A DNA stretch of 64,000 nt. Source: Bacillota bacterium. GTDB lineage: Bacteria > Bacillota > Clostridia > Acetivibrionales > DSM-1351. The stretch covers positions 94,661 to 158,660 of the forward strand of contig JAEWSZ010000186.1 of assembly GCA_023397905.1 (NCBI GenBank). The letters run 5' to 3'. Within the stretch, counting starts at the first letter, position 1, and every line of letters begins with the position of its first letter. A model generated the notes under the pieces. That model saw only the letters and a list, made by a program, of their open reading frames with translations. It did no database searches and was not told the origin of the DNA. Position numbers and translations under genes: made by a program. This document shows positions 18,109 to 26,402 of this stretch, piece after piece.

Positions 18109-18123
18109 AAAAGTATATACAAA
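18109..18123 (-). promoter_or_regulatory. GTATATAC operator upstream of araC-type gene
   Basis: AAAAGTATATACAAA at 18109-18123 is the exact reverse complement of the 15-mer at 11285-11299 before the sugar operon. Its place about 80 bp upstream of the AraC start suits promoter control by the GntR/UTRA protein. Confidence 0.5.
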
Positions 18124-18256
18124 CATGGCGTATTAGTAAATGACACTTATATACAAATCATTTTTATATATGGCAATAAAAAAGCGCCCATAAGAGGCAG
18201 ATCGTTAAAAAAAGGAACCCCAAACGCCTGCAGCACTTTCAAGACAGCAATAGACA

Positions 18257-18319
18257 AAAAAATATCAGAGCAGCTGGAAAATCCTCCGTAGAGAAATCTA
18301 CACGTCTCTGATATTTTTT
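18257..18319 (-). terminator. Terminator downstream of HD-domain gene
   Basis: A 14-bp perfect inverted repeat, AAAAAATATCAGAG (18257-18270) and CTCTGATATTTTTT (18306-18319), encloses a 35-nt loop, and T-runs are present on either strand. It lies just past the HD gene's 3' end. The remaining bases of this 320-bp gap hold the AraC promoter region. Confidence 0.65.
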
Positions 18320-18351
18320 CTGCAAATCTCAGGTTACGCCCTGCGGCGGTG

Positions 18352-18912
18352 TCACTCTGCAGCTTCACAGGTACGCATGGCCAGAATGGTCTGTTCTATC
18401 AGGTGGTCCAGTTCCCAGCCCAGCATTTGAGCCCCCCGTTCTATTACCTCTCTGGAGCATCCGGCGGCAAAATTTGCGGTCTTATATTTTTTCCTGACCG
18501 ACTTGACTTCCAGATCGGATACGCTCTTTGACGGGCGCATGAGAGCGACCGCTCCGATGAGACCGGTCAGTTCGTCTACGGCATACAACACCTTCTCCAT
18601 TTGATGCTGTGGTTCAATATCCACCGTGAGAGCATAGCCGTGGCTGGCAGTGGCATGAATGATCGCCGGGTCTATACCTCTCTCTGCCATAATCTCCTGC
18701 TGTTTGATACAGTGCTGTTCCGGATACTGTTCAAAATCCAGATCGTGCAGCAGCCCAACTATCCCCCAGAAATCCTCTTCCGCTTCATACCCCAGCTTAT
18801 TTGCAAAATAACGCATGGTCCCCTCCACAATAAGGGCATGTTTTAAGTGAAAGGCCTCCTTATTGTATTCCGTGAGCAGCGCCCACGCCTCATCCCGTGT
18901 AATTTGACTCAT
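18352..18912 (-). CDS. HD-domain protein (putative phosphohydrolase)
   Basis: From ATG 18912, preceded by AGAGGTGTTTCTG, the product is 186 residues. It shows an HD-superfamily metal site: H25 in FHLKHALIVEGTM, HD at 56-57 in GLLHDLDFEQYPEQH, and further conserved ASHGY and AVDELTGLI. A longer in-frame extension upstream lacks a ribosome binding site and was trimmed. Small stand-alone HD proteins of this kind are often called hydrolases without a known substrate. Confidence 0.85.
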   Translation of the reverse strand: MSQITRDEAWALLTEYNKEAFHLKHALIVEGTMRYFANKLGYEAEEDFWGIVGLLHDLDFEQYPEQHCIKQQEIMAERGIDPAIIHATASHGYALTVDIEPQHQMEKVLYAVDELTGLIGAVALMRPSKSVSDLEVKSVRKKYKTANFAAGCSREVIERGAQMLGWELDHLIEQTILAMRTCEAAE

Positions 18913-19016
18913 CAGAAACACCTCTTTCATTATATATAAATTATAATTATTTGAATTCTCCTGCCGTCTTACGGCTCCCGAAAACATGATTTCCAGGTTT
19001 TTCATGGTTCTTACGA

Positions 19017-19080
19017 TTTTATTCTGAATTCTGCTTTCTGACCACATAATTCCGCCTTTAGGGTTTTATTCTGAATTCTG
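19017..19080. repeat. 17-bp direct repeat at patB 3' end
   Basis: TTTTATTCTGAATTCTG occurs at 19017-19033 and again at 19064-19080, 47 bp apart. The second copy covers the PatB stop codon and last residues (RIQNSE). This is a small tandem duplication in the spacer to the HD gene. Confidence 0.7.
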
Positions 19081-20256
19081 AATCCGTCCCTTCACCGCTT
19101 CCTCCAGCTGTAAAAGCGCCTTTTTCAGAATTTGCCGCGGGCACGCCATATTTATGCGCTGGAAGCCGCTGCCCTCGGCGCCGAACATAAGTCCTCCGTC
19201 CAGCCACAGTCTCGCCTTGTCTGTAACCAGCGCTTCAAGGGCCTCGTCGGACAAGCCCAGAGCTTTAAAATCCAGCCATAGGAGATAAGTGCCCTGTGGC
19301 TCAACCAGTTTTACCTGCGGGAGTCTTTCAACCAGGAACTCCCTGGTAAAATCCAGATTTCCGGCCAGGTATTCCTTAAGCTGGGCAAGCCACTCCCTTC
19401 CGTGCTCATATGCCGCCCTGCAAGCCACAAGCCCCATTATATTCAGTTGGCTGTAACCGCTTTTCACTATCTCTTTCTCAATTCTTTCCTTGATACCGCT
19501 GTTTTTTATTATTATATTTGAAACCTGAAGTCCCGCAAGATTAAAGGTCTTGCTCGGAGCCGTGCAGGTTATGGCAATATCTGCGTACTCCGGCTTGAGA
19601 TTGGCAAATATCCTGTGCTTGTGGCCCTCAAAAACAAAGTCGGAATGGATTTCATCCGATACCACGATAACACCGTGCCTGACGCATATATCCCCAATAG
19701 TCACAAGTTCCTCTTTTGTCCATACCCGTCCCACCGGATTATGGGGATTGCACAGTATAAAAAGCTTCACTCTGTTCTTTACTATTTTATCTTCAAAATC
19801 TTCAAAATCCATATGATAAGCGCCATTTTCATAAACAAGAGGATTATTGACAAGCACCCGCCCATTTGCCAGTATTGTCTCGGAAAATGGATAGTATACC
19901 GGCTGCTGGATCAATACGCCCTCTCCTTCTCTGCTGAATGCCCTGACGGCCATTGCAACGGCAAAAACTATCCCCGGCGTTTTTACAAGCCACTGGGGTT
20001 TTATACTCCAGTCATAATTTTCGGCATACCAGCTATACAATGCGTTAAAATACTCCTGATTCACCTCGGAATATCCGAAAATACCGTGCCCGGAGACAGC
20101 CTCAAGGGCTTCTGTCACCTGAGGAGGAGTTCTGAAATCCATATCGGCCACCCACAGCGGAATAACATCCTCCGGCTTGCCCCGCTGCCTGGCAAAATCA
20201 TATTTCAGTGAATTGGTATTCCGCCTGTCGATAATTTCATCGAAATCATATTTCAT
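19066..20256 (-). CDS. patB: MalY/PatB-family PLP-dependent cystathionine beta-lyase
   Basis: The 396-residue aminotransferase-fold enzyme has the MalY/PatB signature: IPLWVADMDFRTP near the start, NPHNPVGRVW at about 170-179, SDEIHSDFV at 200-208, and the PLP lysine K236 in TAPSKTFNLAGLQ. Family enzymes cleave cystathionine or cysteine C-S bonds. It is transcribed divergently from cysK, and the intergenic region contains two matching 17-bp sites. This supports a role in sulfur amino acid balance. ATG 20256 follows AGGAGACAGGAT. Confidence 0.9.
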   Translation of the reverse strand: MKYDFDEIIDRRNTNSLKYDFARQRGKPEDVIPLWVADMDFRTPPQVTEALEAVSGHGIFGYSEVNQEYFNALYSWYAENYDWSIKPQWLVKTPGIVFAVAMAVRAFSREGEGVLIQQPVYYPFSETILANGRVLVNNPLVYENGAYHMDFEDFEDKIVKNRVKLFILCNPHNPVGRVWTKEELVTIGDICVRHGVIVVSDEIHSDFVFEGHKHRIFANLKPEYADIAITCTAPSKTFNLAGLQVSNIIIKNSGIKERIEKEIVKSGYSQLNIMGLVACRAAYEHGREWLAQLKEYLAGNLDFTREFLVERLPQVKLVEPQGTYLLWLDFKALGLSDEALEALVTDKARLWLDGGLMFGAEGSGFQRINMACPRQILKKALLQLEEAVKGRIQNSE

Positions 20257-20410
20257 ATCCTGTCTCCTATCTTATACGCTGTGTCCTGTATCCTATCTCC
20301 AACATTCAATCCCCGATATCTGATCTGCAATTATCTTATATCCAACACCCAAACTCTAATCTCCAATATTAAACATCCTGTATTTAATCTCTCACATCCG
20401 GCTTCTATCA
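20257..20410 (-). repeat. Degenerate purine-rich tandem repeats in patB leader
   Basis: On the minus strand the roughly 150 bp before patB are built of degenerate 7-15 nt units such as GTTGGAGATAGGATACAGGA, TTGGAGATTAGA and TTGGATATAAGATAA. They include several ribosome-binding-like GGAGA/AGGATA segments. No open reading frame of note is present. Confidence 0.5.
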
Positions 20411-20446
20411 ATATATATTACCCTCCTGATCTTTCAAAGTCAATAT

Positions 20447-20463
20447 CATACTAAACATATATG
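20447..20463 (+). promoter_or_regulatory. Putative operator 1 between patB and cysK
   Basis: CATACTAAACATATATG at 20447-20463 nearly matches a second site at 20527-20543. It lies about 65-80 bp upstream of the cysK transcription start and towards patB, so one regulator could control both divergent genes. Confidence 0.5.
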
Positions 20464-20492
20464 ATTTATATAACATTTTTTTCTTAAACCTG

Positions 20493-20543
20493 TTGACAAT
20501 TGACAGCAGTTGAATTATAATCAAATCATACTAAGTTTATATG
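20493..20543 (+). promoter_or_regulatory. cysK promoter with overlapping operator 2
   Basis: A near-perfect vegetative promoter is present: TTGACA at 20493-20498, 17-bp spacer, TATAAT at 20516-20521. The site CATACTAAGTTTATATG at 20527-20543 covers the expected start point. Repression by a cysteine-responsive regulator such as a CymR/Rrf2-type protein is plausible, but the regulator is not in the window. Confidence 0.75.
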
Positions 20544-20628
20544 AAATGTATGAGATATTTGTAAACAGTATTAAACCGTATAAATATACAAGTATAAATA
20601 AATAATTAAAATAAAGGAGTGTATTAAC

Positions 20629-21561
20629 ATGCCAAAAATTTATAAGAGCCTCACGGATTTAATAGGGAAAACCCCTCTTCTTGAATTATCAAATTATGAA
20701 AAAAAGCATGATTTGAAAGCTACTCTTGTTGGAAAACTGGAATATTACAATCCCGCCGGAAGCGTTAAGGACAGAATTGCCAAATCCATGATTGATGATG
20801 CCGAAGCAAAAGGACTCCTTAAAGAGGGTTCGGTAATAATTGAGCCGACCAGCGGAAACACCGGTATAGGACTTGCGTCTGTGGCTGCTGCAAGAGGTTA
20901 TAAGATTATCCTCACAATGCCTGAGACAATGAGTATAGAACGCAGAAACCTTTTAAAGGCTTATGGTGCGGAGCTGGTTCTGACCGAAGGCGCAAAAGGT
21001 ATGAAAGGCGCTATCGCCAAGGCTGAAGAGTTGGCCCAGTCCACTCCCAACAGCTTTATTCCCGGCCAGTTTGTAAATCCGGCCAATCCTGCCGTTCATA
21101 AGTCTACAACAGGTCCTGAGATCTGGGATGATACCGACGGAAAGGTGGACATCTTTGTTTCCGGAATCGGAACCGGCGGAACAATAAGCGGTGTTGGAGA
21201 ATTCTTGAAATCCAAAAATCCAAATGTAAAAATAATAGCTGTTGAACCCGCAAGTTCTCCGGTTCTTTCAAAAGGAACTCCGGGTCCTCATAAAATACAG
21301 GGTATCGGAGCAGGTTTCGTTCCCGACACTCTCAATACAAAGATTTATGATGAGATCATTGTTGTTGAAAACGAAGACGCATTTGCCACAGGCAGAGAGC
21401 TGTCAAAGGTTGAAGGACTGCTGATAGGCATATCCTCCGGCGCCGCAGCCTGGGCTGCAACCCAGATTGCAAAGCGCCCTGAAAATGCCGGAAAGACTAT
21501 TGTTGTTTTATTGCCTGACACAGGTGAAAGATATCTCTCCACTCCTTTATTTTCAGAATAA
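20629..21561 (+). CDS. cysK: Cysteine synthase A (O-acetylserine sulfhydrylase)
   Basis: The 310-residue fold-type II PLP enzyme has K47 in NPAGSVKDRIA as the cofactor lysine, and the TSGNTG loop at 74-79 binds substrate. The GTGGTISG phosphate loop follows near residue 182. It makes cysteine from O-acetylserine and sulfide in the cytoplasm. ATG 20629 is preceded by AAAGGAGTG. A consensus promoter and two candidate operators lie upstream, and a clear terminator follows. Confidence 0.96.
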   Translation: MPKIYKSLTDLIGKTPLLELSNYEKKHDLKATLVGKLEYYNPAGSVKDRIAKSMIDDAEAKGLLKEGSVIIEPTSGNTGIGLASVAAARGYKIILTMPETMSIERRNLLKAYGAELVLTEGAKGMKGAIAKAEELAQSTPNSFIPGQFVNPANPAVHKSTTGPEIWDDTDGKVDIFVSGIGTGGTISGVGEFLKSKNPNVKIIAVEPASSPVLSKGTPGPHKIQGIGAGFVPDTLNTKIYDEIIVVENEDAFATGRELSKVEGLLIGISSGAAAWAATQIAKRPENAGKTIVVLLPDTGERYLSTPLFSE

Positions 21562-21582
21562 TTAAACAGCCGGTCCTTTTTC

Positions 21583-21622
21583 AAGGCAGAAGTTGAGCTA
21601 AAAGCTTGCTTCTGCCTTTTTT
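21583..21622 (+). terminator. cysK Rho-independent terminator
   Basis: AAGGCAGAAG (21583-21592) pairs with CTTCTGCCTT (21609-21618), followed by TTTT. Confidence 0.85.
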
Positions 21623-21672
21623 AATGTTAAAATAAAATACGGAGCATTTAATTTTTCAGGGAGTGAAGAATT

Positions 21673-22485
21673 TTGAATATCATAATAACCGCAGGGGGCA
21701 CAACAGAAAAAATAGACGACGTCAGGTCCATCTCAAACAGTTCCACCGGAAGATTGGGCTCTGCGATAGCACAAGCCTTTATCAAGTCGGATAATTTTTC
21801 CGGCTGCACGATATATTACATATGCGGCCAGAATGCCGTAGTGCCCCCGTCGGATAAGATCACCCCTATCAGGATAGGCGGTGTGGGCGAACTTGTATCA
21901 CAAATTGAAAATATAATGGCAGCAGAAGAGATAGATATATTCATCCACTCCATGGCAGTCAGCGATTATACGGTTAAATCAGTTACCACTAAAAACCGCA
22001 TCCAGGATTCCATAAAATCATTTTTCGACGGTAAGGCCAGCGGCGGATATGGCCATAGGCAGGATTCCTCCGGCGAACTGGCGGCCGGGATCCTCTCTGC
22101 TGCTTTTGACGGGACAAGCCCCTTGAACTCCTCCGGCAAAATCAGTTCAGACATGGAGGATCTGATCATTGAGATGAAAAGAACTCCGAAAGTGATCGGG
22201 ATGATCAAGAAGCTCTGTCCCCAAGTCCTGCTTGTGGGATTTAAGCTTTTGAGCAGCGTTGACAGGGAAACCCTGATAGACGTGGCCTATGACCTGCTCA
22301 AAAAGAACAGCTGCGATCTGGTCCTTGCCAACGATCTGGCACAGATCACAAAGGACCGCCACACCGGGTATCTGATTTCGGAGGACAAGTCTTACGAAAG
22401 GCTTGAGACAAAGGAAGAGATAGCCCTGGCCGTAGTAAACCGGGTAACCGTTCTGCTCTCGGAGCGGAACAAAGAAAGGAAGTGA
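21673..22485 (+). CDS. coaB: Phosphopantothenate-cysteine ligase (stand-alone CoaB)
   Basis: The 270-residue protein begins MNIIITAGGTTEKIDDVRSI with SNSSTGRLG, the nucleotide-binding start of CoaB, and ends with the ALVxNxL-like segment DLVLANDLAQI. It joins cysteine to 4'-phosphopantothenate in CoA synthesis. Most bacteria fuse it behind CoaC as CoaBC; here it is separate and placed before the decarboxylase, as in streptococci and enterococci. The start is TTG 21673, preceded by AGGGAGTGAAG. It follows the cysteine synthase gene but is separated by a terminator. Confidence 0.9.
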   Translation: MNIIITAGGTTEKIDDVRSISNSSTGRLGSAIAQAFIKSDNFSGCTIYYICGQNAVVPPSDKITPIRIGGVGELVSQIENIMAAEEIDIFIHSMAVSDYTVKSVTTKNRIQDSIKSFFDGKASGGYGHRQDSSGELAAGILSAAFDGTSPLNSSGKISSDMEDLIIEMKRTPKVIGMIKKLCPQVLLVGFKLLSSVDRETLIDVAYDLLKKNSCDLVLANDLAQITKDRHTGYLISEDKSYERLETKEEIALAVVNRVTVLLSERNKERK

Positions 22486-22491
22486 ATTATT

Positions 22492-23031
22492 CTGAAAAAT
22501 ATTATTTTAGGTGTCACAGGAAGTATTGCAGCTTATAAAGCCGCGGATATTTCAAATATATTAACCAAAAAGGGGTACAACGTGGATGTGATAATGACCG
22601 CAAGCGCCTGTGAATTTATAACGCCCCTCACATTTCAATCTCTCACTAAAAACAAGGTTTACACCCATATGTTTGAGGAGATCACTCCCAGTGAAATCAA
22701 GCATATTTCACTGGCAAAGAAGGCCGATCTCTGCCTGATCGCCCCTGCCACGGCCAACATCATAGGCAAGCTGGCAAGCGGCATTGCCGACGACATGCTT
22801 TCCACAGTGGTTATGGCAATGGACAGTACCCCCATATTTATCTGCCCTGCCATGAATACCAACATGTACAATAACCCTGTCGTACAGCATAATATTGAGG
22901 CGCTTTCCCGGTACGGATACCGTTTCGTAGATCCCAGAGAATCTGTTCTGGCCTGCGGCGACCTTGGAAAAGGCGCTCTTGCCGACGTGGATACAATAAT
23001 TTCCGCCGTGGAAGAATATTTCAAGGTATAG
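22492..23031 (+). CDS. coaC: Phosphopantothenoylcysteine decarboxylase (stand-alone CoaC)
   Basis: This flavoprotein decarboxylates phosphopantothenoylcysteine. The flavin-binding start LKNIILGVTGSIAAYKAAD is only included if translation begins at CTG 22492 (or ATT 22489), since the first in-frame GTG at 22582 would delete it. An AAGGAAG sits about 10 nt upstream of 22492. The rest fits the family: ADLCLIAPATANIIGKLASGIADDMLST and the active-site cysteine region with PAMNTNMYNNP. Length from CTG is 179 residues, normal for a stand-alone CoaC. It is co-transcribed with coaB (6-nt gap). Confidence 0.88.
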   Translation: MKNIILGVTGSIAAYKAADISNILTKKGYNVDVIMTASACEFITPLTFQSLTKNKVYTHMFEEITPSEIKHISLAKKADLCLIAPATANIIGKLASGIADDMLSTVVMAMDSTPIFICPAMNTNMYNNPVVQHNIEALSRYGYRFVDPRESVLACGDLGKGALADVDTIISAVEEYFKV

Positions 23032-23065
23032 CGGAAAAATAACCCTGTAAACCGAGGAGGCTGTT

Positions 23066-24058
23066 TTGGAGAAAATTAATATAAATGAATTTCAGGGCAT
23101 CCATATTGGACATGCCCAGAATATAAAGGCCGGTACGGGCTGCACGGTCATACTGTGCCCCGAAGGCGCTGTCTGCGGCGTCGACGTCCGCGGCGGATCG
23201 CCCGGGACCCGTGATACGGACGCACTGAACCCAATAAACAACAGGAAGTGCGTTCACGGCATTTTGCTGGCGGGCGGAAGCTCCTTTGGGCTGGACGCCG
23301 CAGGAGGCGTCATGCAGTATCTGGAAGAGAACAGCATAGGAAGAGATGTGGGCAGGACCCTTGTGCCCAATGTATGCGGTGCCATCCTGTTCGATCTGAA
23401 ATGCGGCGACCACAGGGTCCGTCCTGATAAGGAAATGGGCTATGCCGCCTGTGTAAACGCATTTTCAGAGCCGGCTTTCAGAAGCGGAAGCGTAGGCGCC
23501 GGCACCGGAGCCCTTATAGGAAAAATAAGCGGAAGCATTCATGCCATGAAGGGCGGAATCGGAAGTACCGCTTTCCGAATAGGCGATCTGATGGTGGGAG
23601 CGGTTATGGCGGTCAACTGCGTCGGAGATATCTATGACCCCGGTGAAGGAAAGCTCATTGCCGGAGTGCTGTCCGGCAGCACGGCGGCCTATAATTCTAT
23701 AAAACTTGGATCTACCGAGGAATTAATGCTTGCCAATTACAAAAGCGACAGGGATTTTTTCAGCGAAAATACTGTCATCGGCTGCGTGATTACCAATGCA
23801 AAACTGACAAAGGCACAGGCCACCAAGCTGGCCTCCATAGGCCAGAACGGCATAGCAAGGACTGTGAGGCCCGCCCATTCTATATTTGACGGCGATACGG
23901 TTTTCACCCTGAGTACAGGCGAGATCGACGCCAACTTCGATTCAATAGGCATCCTGGCGGCAAGAGCCGTAGAGGCAGCCATTATTGACGGTGTAAAAAG
24001 TGCAGAATCCCTGCATGGCTTTGTCTCTTACAAGGACTTGCGCAATAGTGTGCTTTAA
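23066..24058 (+). CDS. P1/DmpA-type peptidase (family S58)
   Basis: The 330-residue protein has the S58 pattern: HIGHAQNIKAGTGCTVILCPEGAVCGVDVRGG, then LLAGGSSFGLDAAGGV, then GSVGAGTGA. The GCVITNAKLTKAQATKLASIGQNGIAR segment surrounds the autoprocessing site of this Ntn-type family. Members are aminopeptidases or amide hydrolases with varied substrates. Start is TTG 23066, 5 nt after GAGGAGG. It lies 34 nt after coaC and may be in the same operon. A long hairpin repeat begins right after its stop. Confidence 0.88.
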   Translation: MEKININEFQGIHIGHAQNIKAGTGCTVILCPEGAVCGVDVRGGSPGTRDTDALNPINNRKCVHGILLAGGSSFGLDAAGGVMQYLEENSIGRDVGRTLVPNVCGAILFDLKCGDHRVRPDKEMGYAACVNAFSEPAFRSGSVGAGTGALIGKISGSIHAMKGGIGSTAFRIGDLMVGAVMAVNCVGDIYDPGEGKLIAGVLSGSTAAYNSIKLGSTEELMLANYKSDRDFFSENTVIGCVITNAKLTKAQATKLASIGQNGIARTVRPAHSIFDGDTVFTLSTGEIDANFDSIGILAARAVEAAIIDGVKSAESLHGFVSYKDLRNSVL

Positions 24059-24063
24059 CGAAA

Positions 24064-24459
24064 AGAGGCTGTTGTAAAATAAAATTCAATATATGTAAAG
24101 TTCCAATTATAACTGGTCCTTCCCGTACCAACCCGTAGCCAATGTGCAGCACAAGGTACACCGCACATCAATAGCTTCGTCTTAGTGCAGTATTTGAATT
24201 ATCTGTAATGGCTCGGCCTCGATATTTTAGCTGTCGCTTACATTCGCCATCCGGGCTCATAGTTCGCTAAAACAGACCTCCTGTCCGTTTTACAGCTAAA
24301 ATACCCATTCCTTGCCAGCAGCTAAAATCAAATCCTGCAATGCGCGCCGCTATTGATGCACGCCATACCTTTATCCGTGCTTCACATTGAATAAGTTGTA
24401 CCTGAGGACCAGTAAAAACTCTTCGCATATATTGAATACATTTTTTTGCAACAGCCTCT
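24064..24459. repeat. Long hairpin repeat M2 (about 400 bp, MITE-like)
   Basis: The element runs from AGAGGCTGTTG to its inverted copy CAACAGCCTCT, and inverted similarity continues inward over most of its length. Matching internal pieces include CAATATATG/CATATATTG, ACTGGTCC/GGACCAGT, ACATCAATAGC/GCTATTGATGCA and TATTTTAGCTGT/ACAGCTAAAATA. It has no convincing reading frame. It fills the gap between two convergent genes. Copy M3 at 58.1 kb is closely similar, and M1 at 12.3 kb is a short relative. Confidence 0.85.
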
Positions 24460-24476
24460 CAAATGTATGTTCAGCT

Positions 24477-25577
24477 CTATCTCACTACCCTTGCGCCAAG
24501 TCCCTTCATGACGCTTTCCACCTCTTTAAGGCTGGCCATGGAGGTGTCTCCGGGCGTGGTCATGGCAAGGGCTCCATGGGCCACTCCGTAATTTACCGCC
24601 TTCTGAGCGTCATCCGAAGTCATCAGGCCGTACACCAATCCCGAGGCAAAGCTGTCGCCGCCTCCGACCCTGTCGTATATCTCAAGGGCCGGGAACTCAA
24701 TAGACCTGTAAATATTGCCCTGGGCCCAGCATATTGCGCTCCAGTCATTGACGGTGGCTGTTTTCACACCTCTCAGGGTTGTGGCGACTACTTTCATGTT
24801 AGGATATTCGACGACAACTTTATCTATCATTTTCTTATAGCCCTCAATATCCAGTTCCTTCAGGTTACTGTCATTGCCTTCCACCTCGAAGCCCAGGCAC
24901 TGGGTAAAATCCTCTTCGTTTCCGATCATTACGTCGATATATTTTGCTATTTCCCTGTTGACCTCCTGGGCCTTTTTGCTCCCGCCTATATAATTCCACA
25001 GGGACGGCCTGTAATTCAGGTCATAGGAAACTATGGTATTGTATTTTTTGGCGGTTCTGACCGCCTCCAGCACCACCTCAGGCGTAGTTTCGGACAGGGC
25101 TGCAAATATTCCTCCCGTATGGAACCACCTGGCACCCAACTGTCCAAATATATATTCCCAGTCCACATCTCCGGATTTTAGCTGGGAGGCCGCGGTATTG
25201 GCCCTGTCTGATACTCCCAGGGCGGCTCTTATGCCGAAACCCTTCTCGGTAAAATTCAAACCGTTTCTCACAGCCCTGCCTATTCCGTCAAAGGGCATCC
25301 ATTTTACCAGCGACGTATCCACGCCGCCCTGCAATATCAGGTCTTCCACCAACCTTCCGATATCGTTTTCGGCAAAAGCCGTAACAACCGCGCAATTCAT
25401 TCCAAAACACTTGCGCAGGCCTCTGGAGACATTGTATTCTCCGCCGCCTTCCCAAGCCTTGAATTCTCTGGTATTCTTTATTCTGCCGTCTCCCGGGTCC
25501 AGTCTCAGCATTACCTCCCCGAGTGATATACAATCGTATTTATAGCTGCCTTTCGGCTTTAAATCAAGGATTGACAT
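24477..25577 (-). CDS. kdgK: 2-dehydro-3-deoxygluconokinase (PfkB family)
   Basis: From ATG 25577, which follows GGAGGGCAACT, the protein is 366 residues. It has PfkB motifs: EVMLRLDPGDGRI and GGGEYNVSRGL in the N-terminal half, and RVGGGDSFASGLVYG at the C-terminal catalytic site. Phosphorylation of 2-keto-3-deoxygluconate is inferred from the sequence type and the KDPG aldolase gene directly upstream on the same strand. Together they feed pyruvate and glyceraldehyde-3-phosphate from hexuronates. Confidence 0.9.
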   Translation of the reverse strand: MSILDLKPKGSYKYDCISLGEVMLRLDPGDGRIKNTREFKAWEGGGEYNVSRGLRKCFGMNCAVVTAFAENDIGRLVEDLILQGGVDTSLVKWMPFDGIGRAVRNGLNFTEKGFGIRAALGVSDRANTAASQLKSGDVDWEYIFGQLGARWFHTGGIFAALSETTPEVVLEAVRTAKKYNTIVSYDLNYRPSLWNYIGGSKKAQEVNREIAKYIDVMIGNEEDFTQCLGFEVEGNDSNLKELDIEGYKKMIDKVVVEYPNMKVVATTLRGVKTATVNDWSAICWAQGNIYRSIEFPALEIYDRVGGGDSFASGLVYGLMTSDDAQKAVNYGVAHGALAMTTPGDTSMASLKEVESVMKGLGARVVR

Positions 25578-25662
25578 AGTTGCCCTCCATATTGAAAAAA
25601 ATTTTGGGGTTGATCCGGACACATCCGCTCCGGTATATCCATTTACAGTATATTGCCGCCGG

Positions 25663-26304
25663 TTAGCCTCTGGCTTGCTTTACTTTTTCCACAAACTGCT
25701 TCCCTATTGTAACGATAGAATCATAATCGCCCTTTTTGGCTCCGGCAGTCAGATTTCCTCCTACTCCCACCGCAACGCTTCCGGCCTTTATCCACTCGGC
25801 CACATTATCCAGGTTTACACCGCCTGTGGGCATCAGTCTGAGCTGGGGCAGCGGTCCTTTGAAGGCTTTTATAATCGCCGGTCCGAACAGCTCTCCCGGG
25901 AATATCTTTACTATGTCTCCGCCTGCTTCCACAGCTTCAATAGCCTCTTTAACAGTCATTGCCCCCGGCATGCATGCTATCTGATACCTGTTGCACAGCT
26001 TAACGACCTCGGTGTTGAGATAGGGGCTCACAATAAAGCTTGCCCCTGCCAGAATGGCAGTTCTCGCCGTCTCAGGGTCAAGGATCGTACCCGCTCCGAT
26101 GATCATTTTACCGTCTTTGTTTGACTCCGCCAGTTTTTTTATAACATCTGCCGCACCGTTTACCGTAAAGGTAATTTCGATTGCATTGATTCCGGCCTGT
26201 GCACAGGAATCGGCTATTTTCAAAGCCTGCTCCGGACTTTCCGCCCTTACCACGGCAACCACTCCGCAATCGCAAATCTTCTGCAAAACCTCATTTTTAT
26301 TCAT
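25663..26304 (-). CDS. eda: KDPG/KHG aldolase
   Basis: The 213-residue class I aldolase has VAVVRAESPEQAL, AIEITFTVNGA (catalytic Glu), GAGTILDPETA and the Schiff-base lysine region GGDIVKIFPGE, followed by LRLMPTGGV. It splits 2-keto-3-deoxy-6-phosphogluconate into pyruvate and glyceraldehyde-3-phosphate. ATG 26304 follows GGAGGTTATC, so the ATG four codons upstream was not used. It is the first gene of the kdgK operon and is divergent from a GntR regulator. Confidence 0.92.
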   Translation of the reverse strand: MNKNEVLQKICDCGVVAVVRAESPEQALKIADSCAQAGINAIEITFTVNGAADVIKKLAESNKDGKMIIGAGTILDPETARTAILAGASFIVSPYLNTEVVKLCNRYQIACMPGAMTVKEAIEAVEAGGDIVKIFPGELFGPAIIKAFKGPLPQLRLMPTGGVNLDNVAEWIKAGSVAVGVGGNLTAGAKKGDYDSIVTIGKQFVEKVKQARG

Positions 26305-26402
26305 GATAACCTCCATATCCCTTTTTAAAATGTTTTAAAAGAAATTCAGGCTTCAAGAACATTTTTACAAATACCCTTGAACACCATCCTCTTATATATT
26401 AA

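Noticed and set aside
18147..18368. Short minus-strand frame after the HD gene
   Set aside because: It covers the terminator hairpin and shows no domain or ribosome binding site.
24387..25181. 264-codon plus-strand frame opposite kdgK
   Set aside because: It is a shadow of the kdgK and repeat M2 sequence. The minus-strand gene has complete kinase motifs and a good start.
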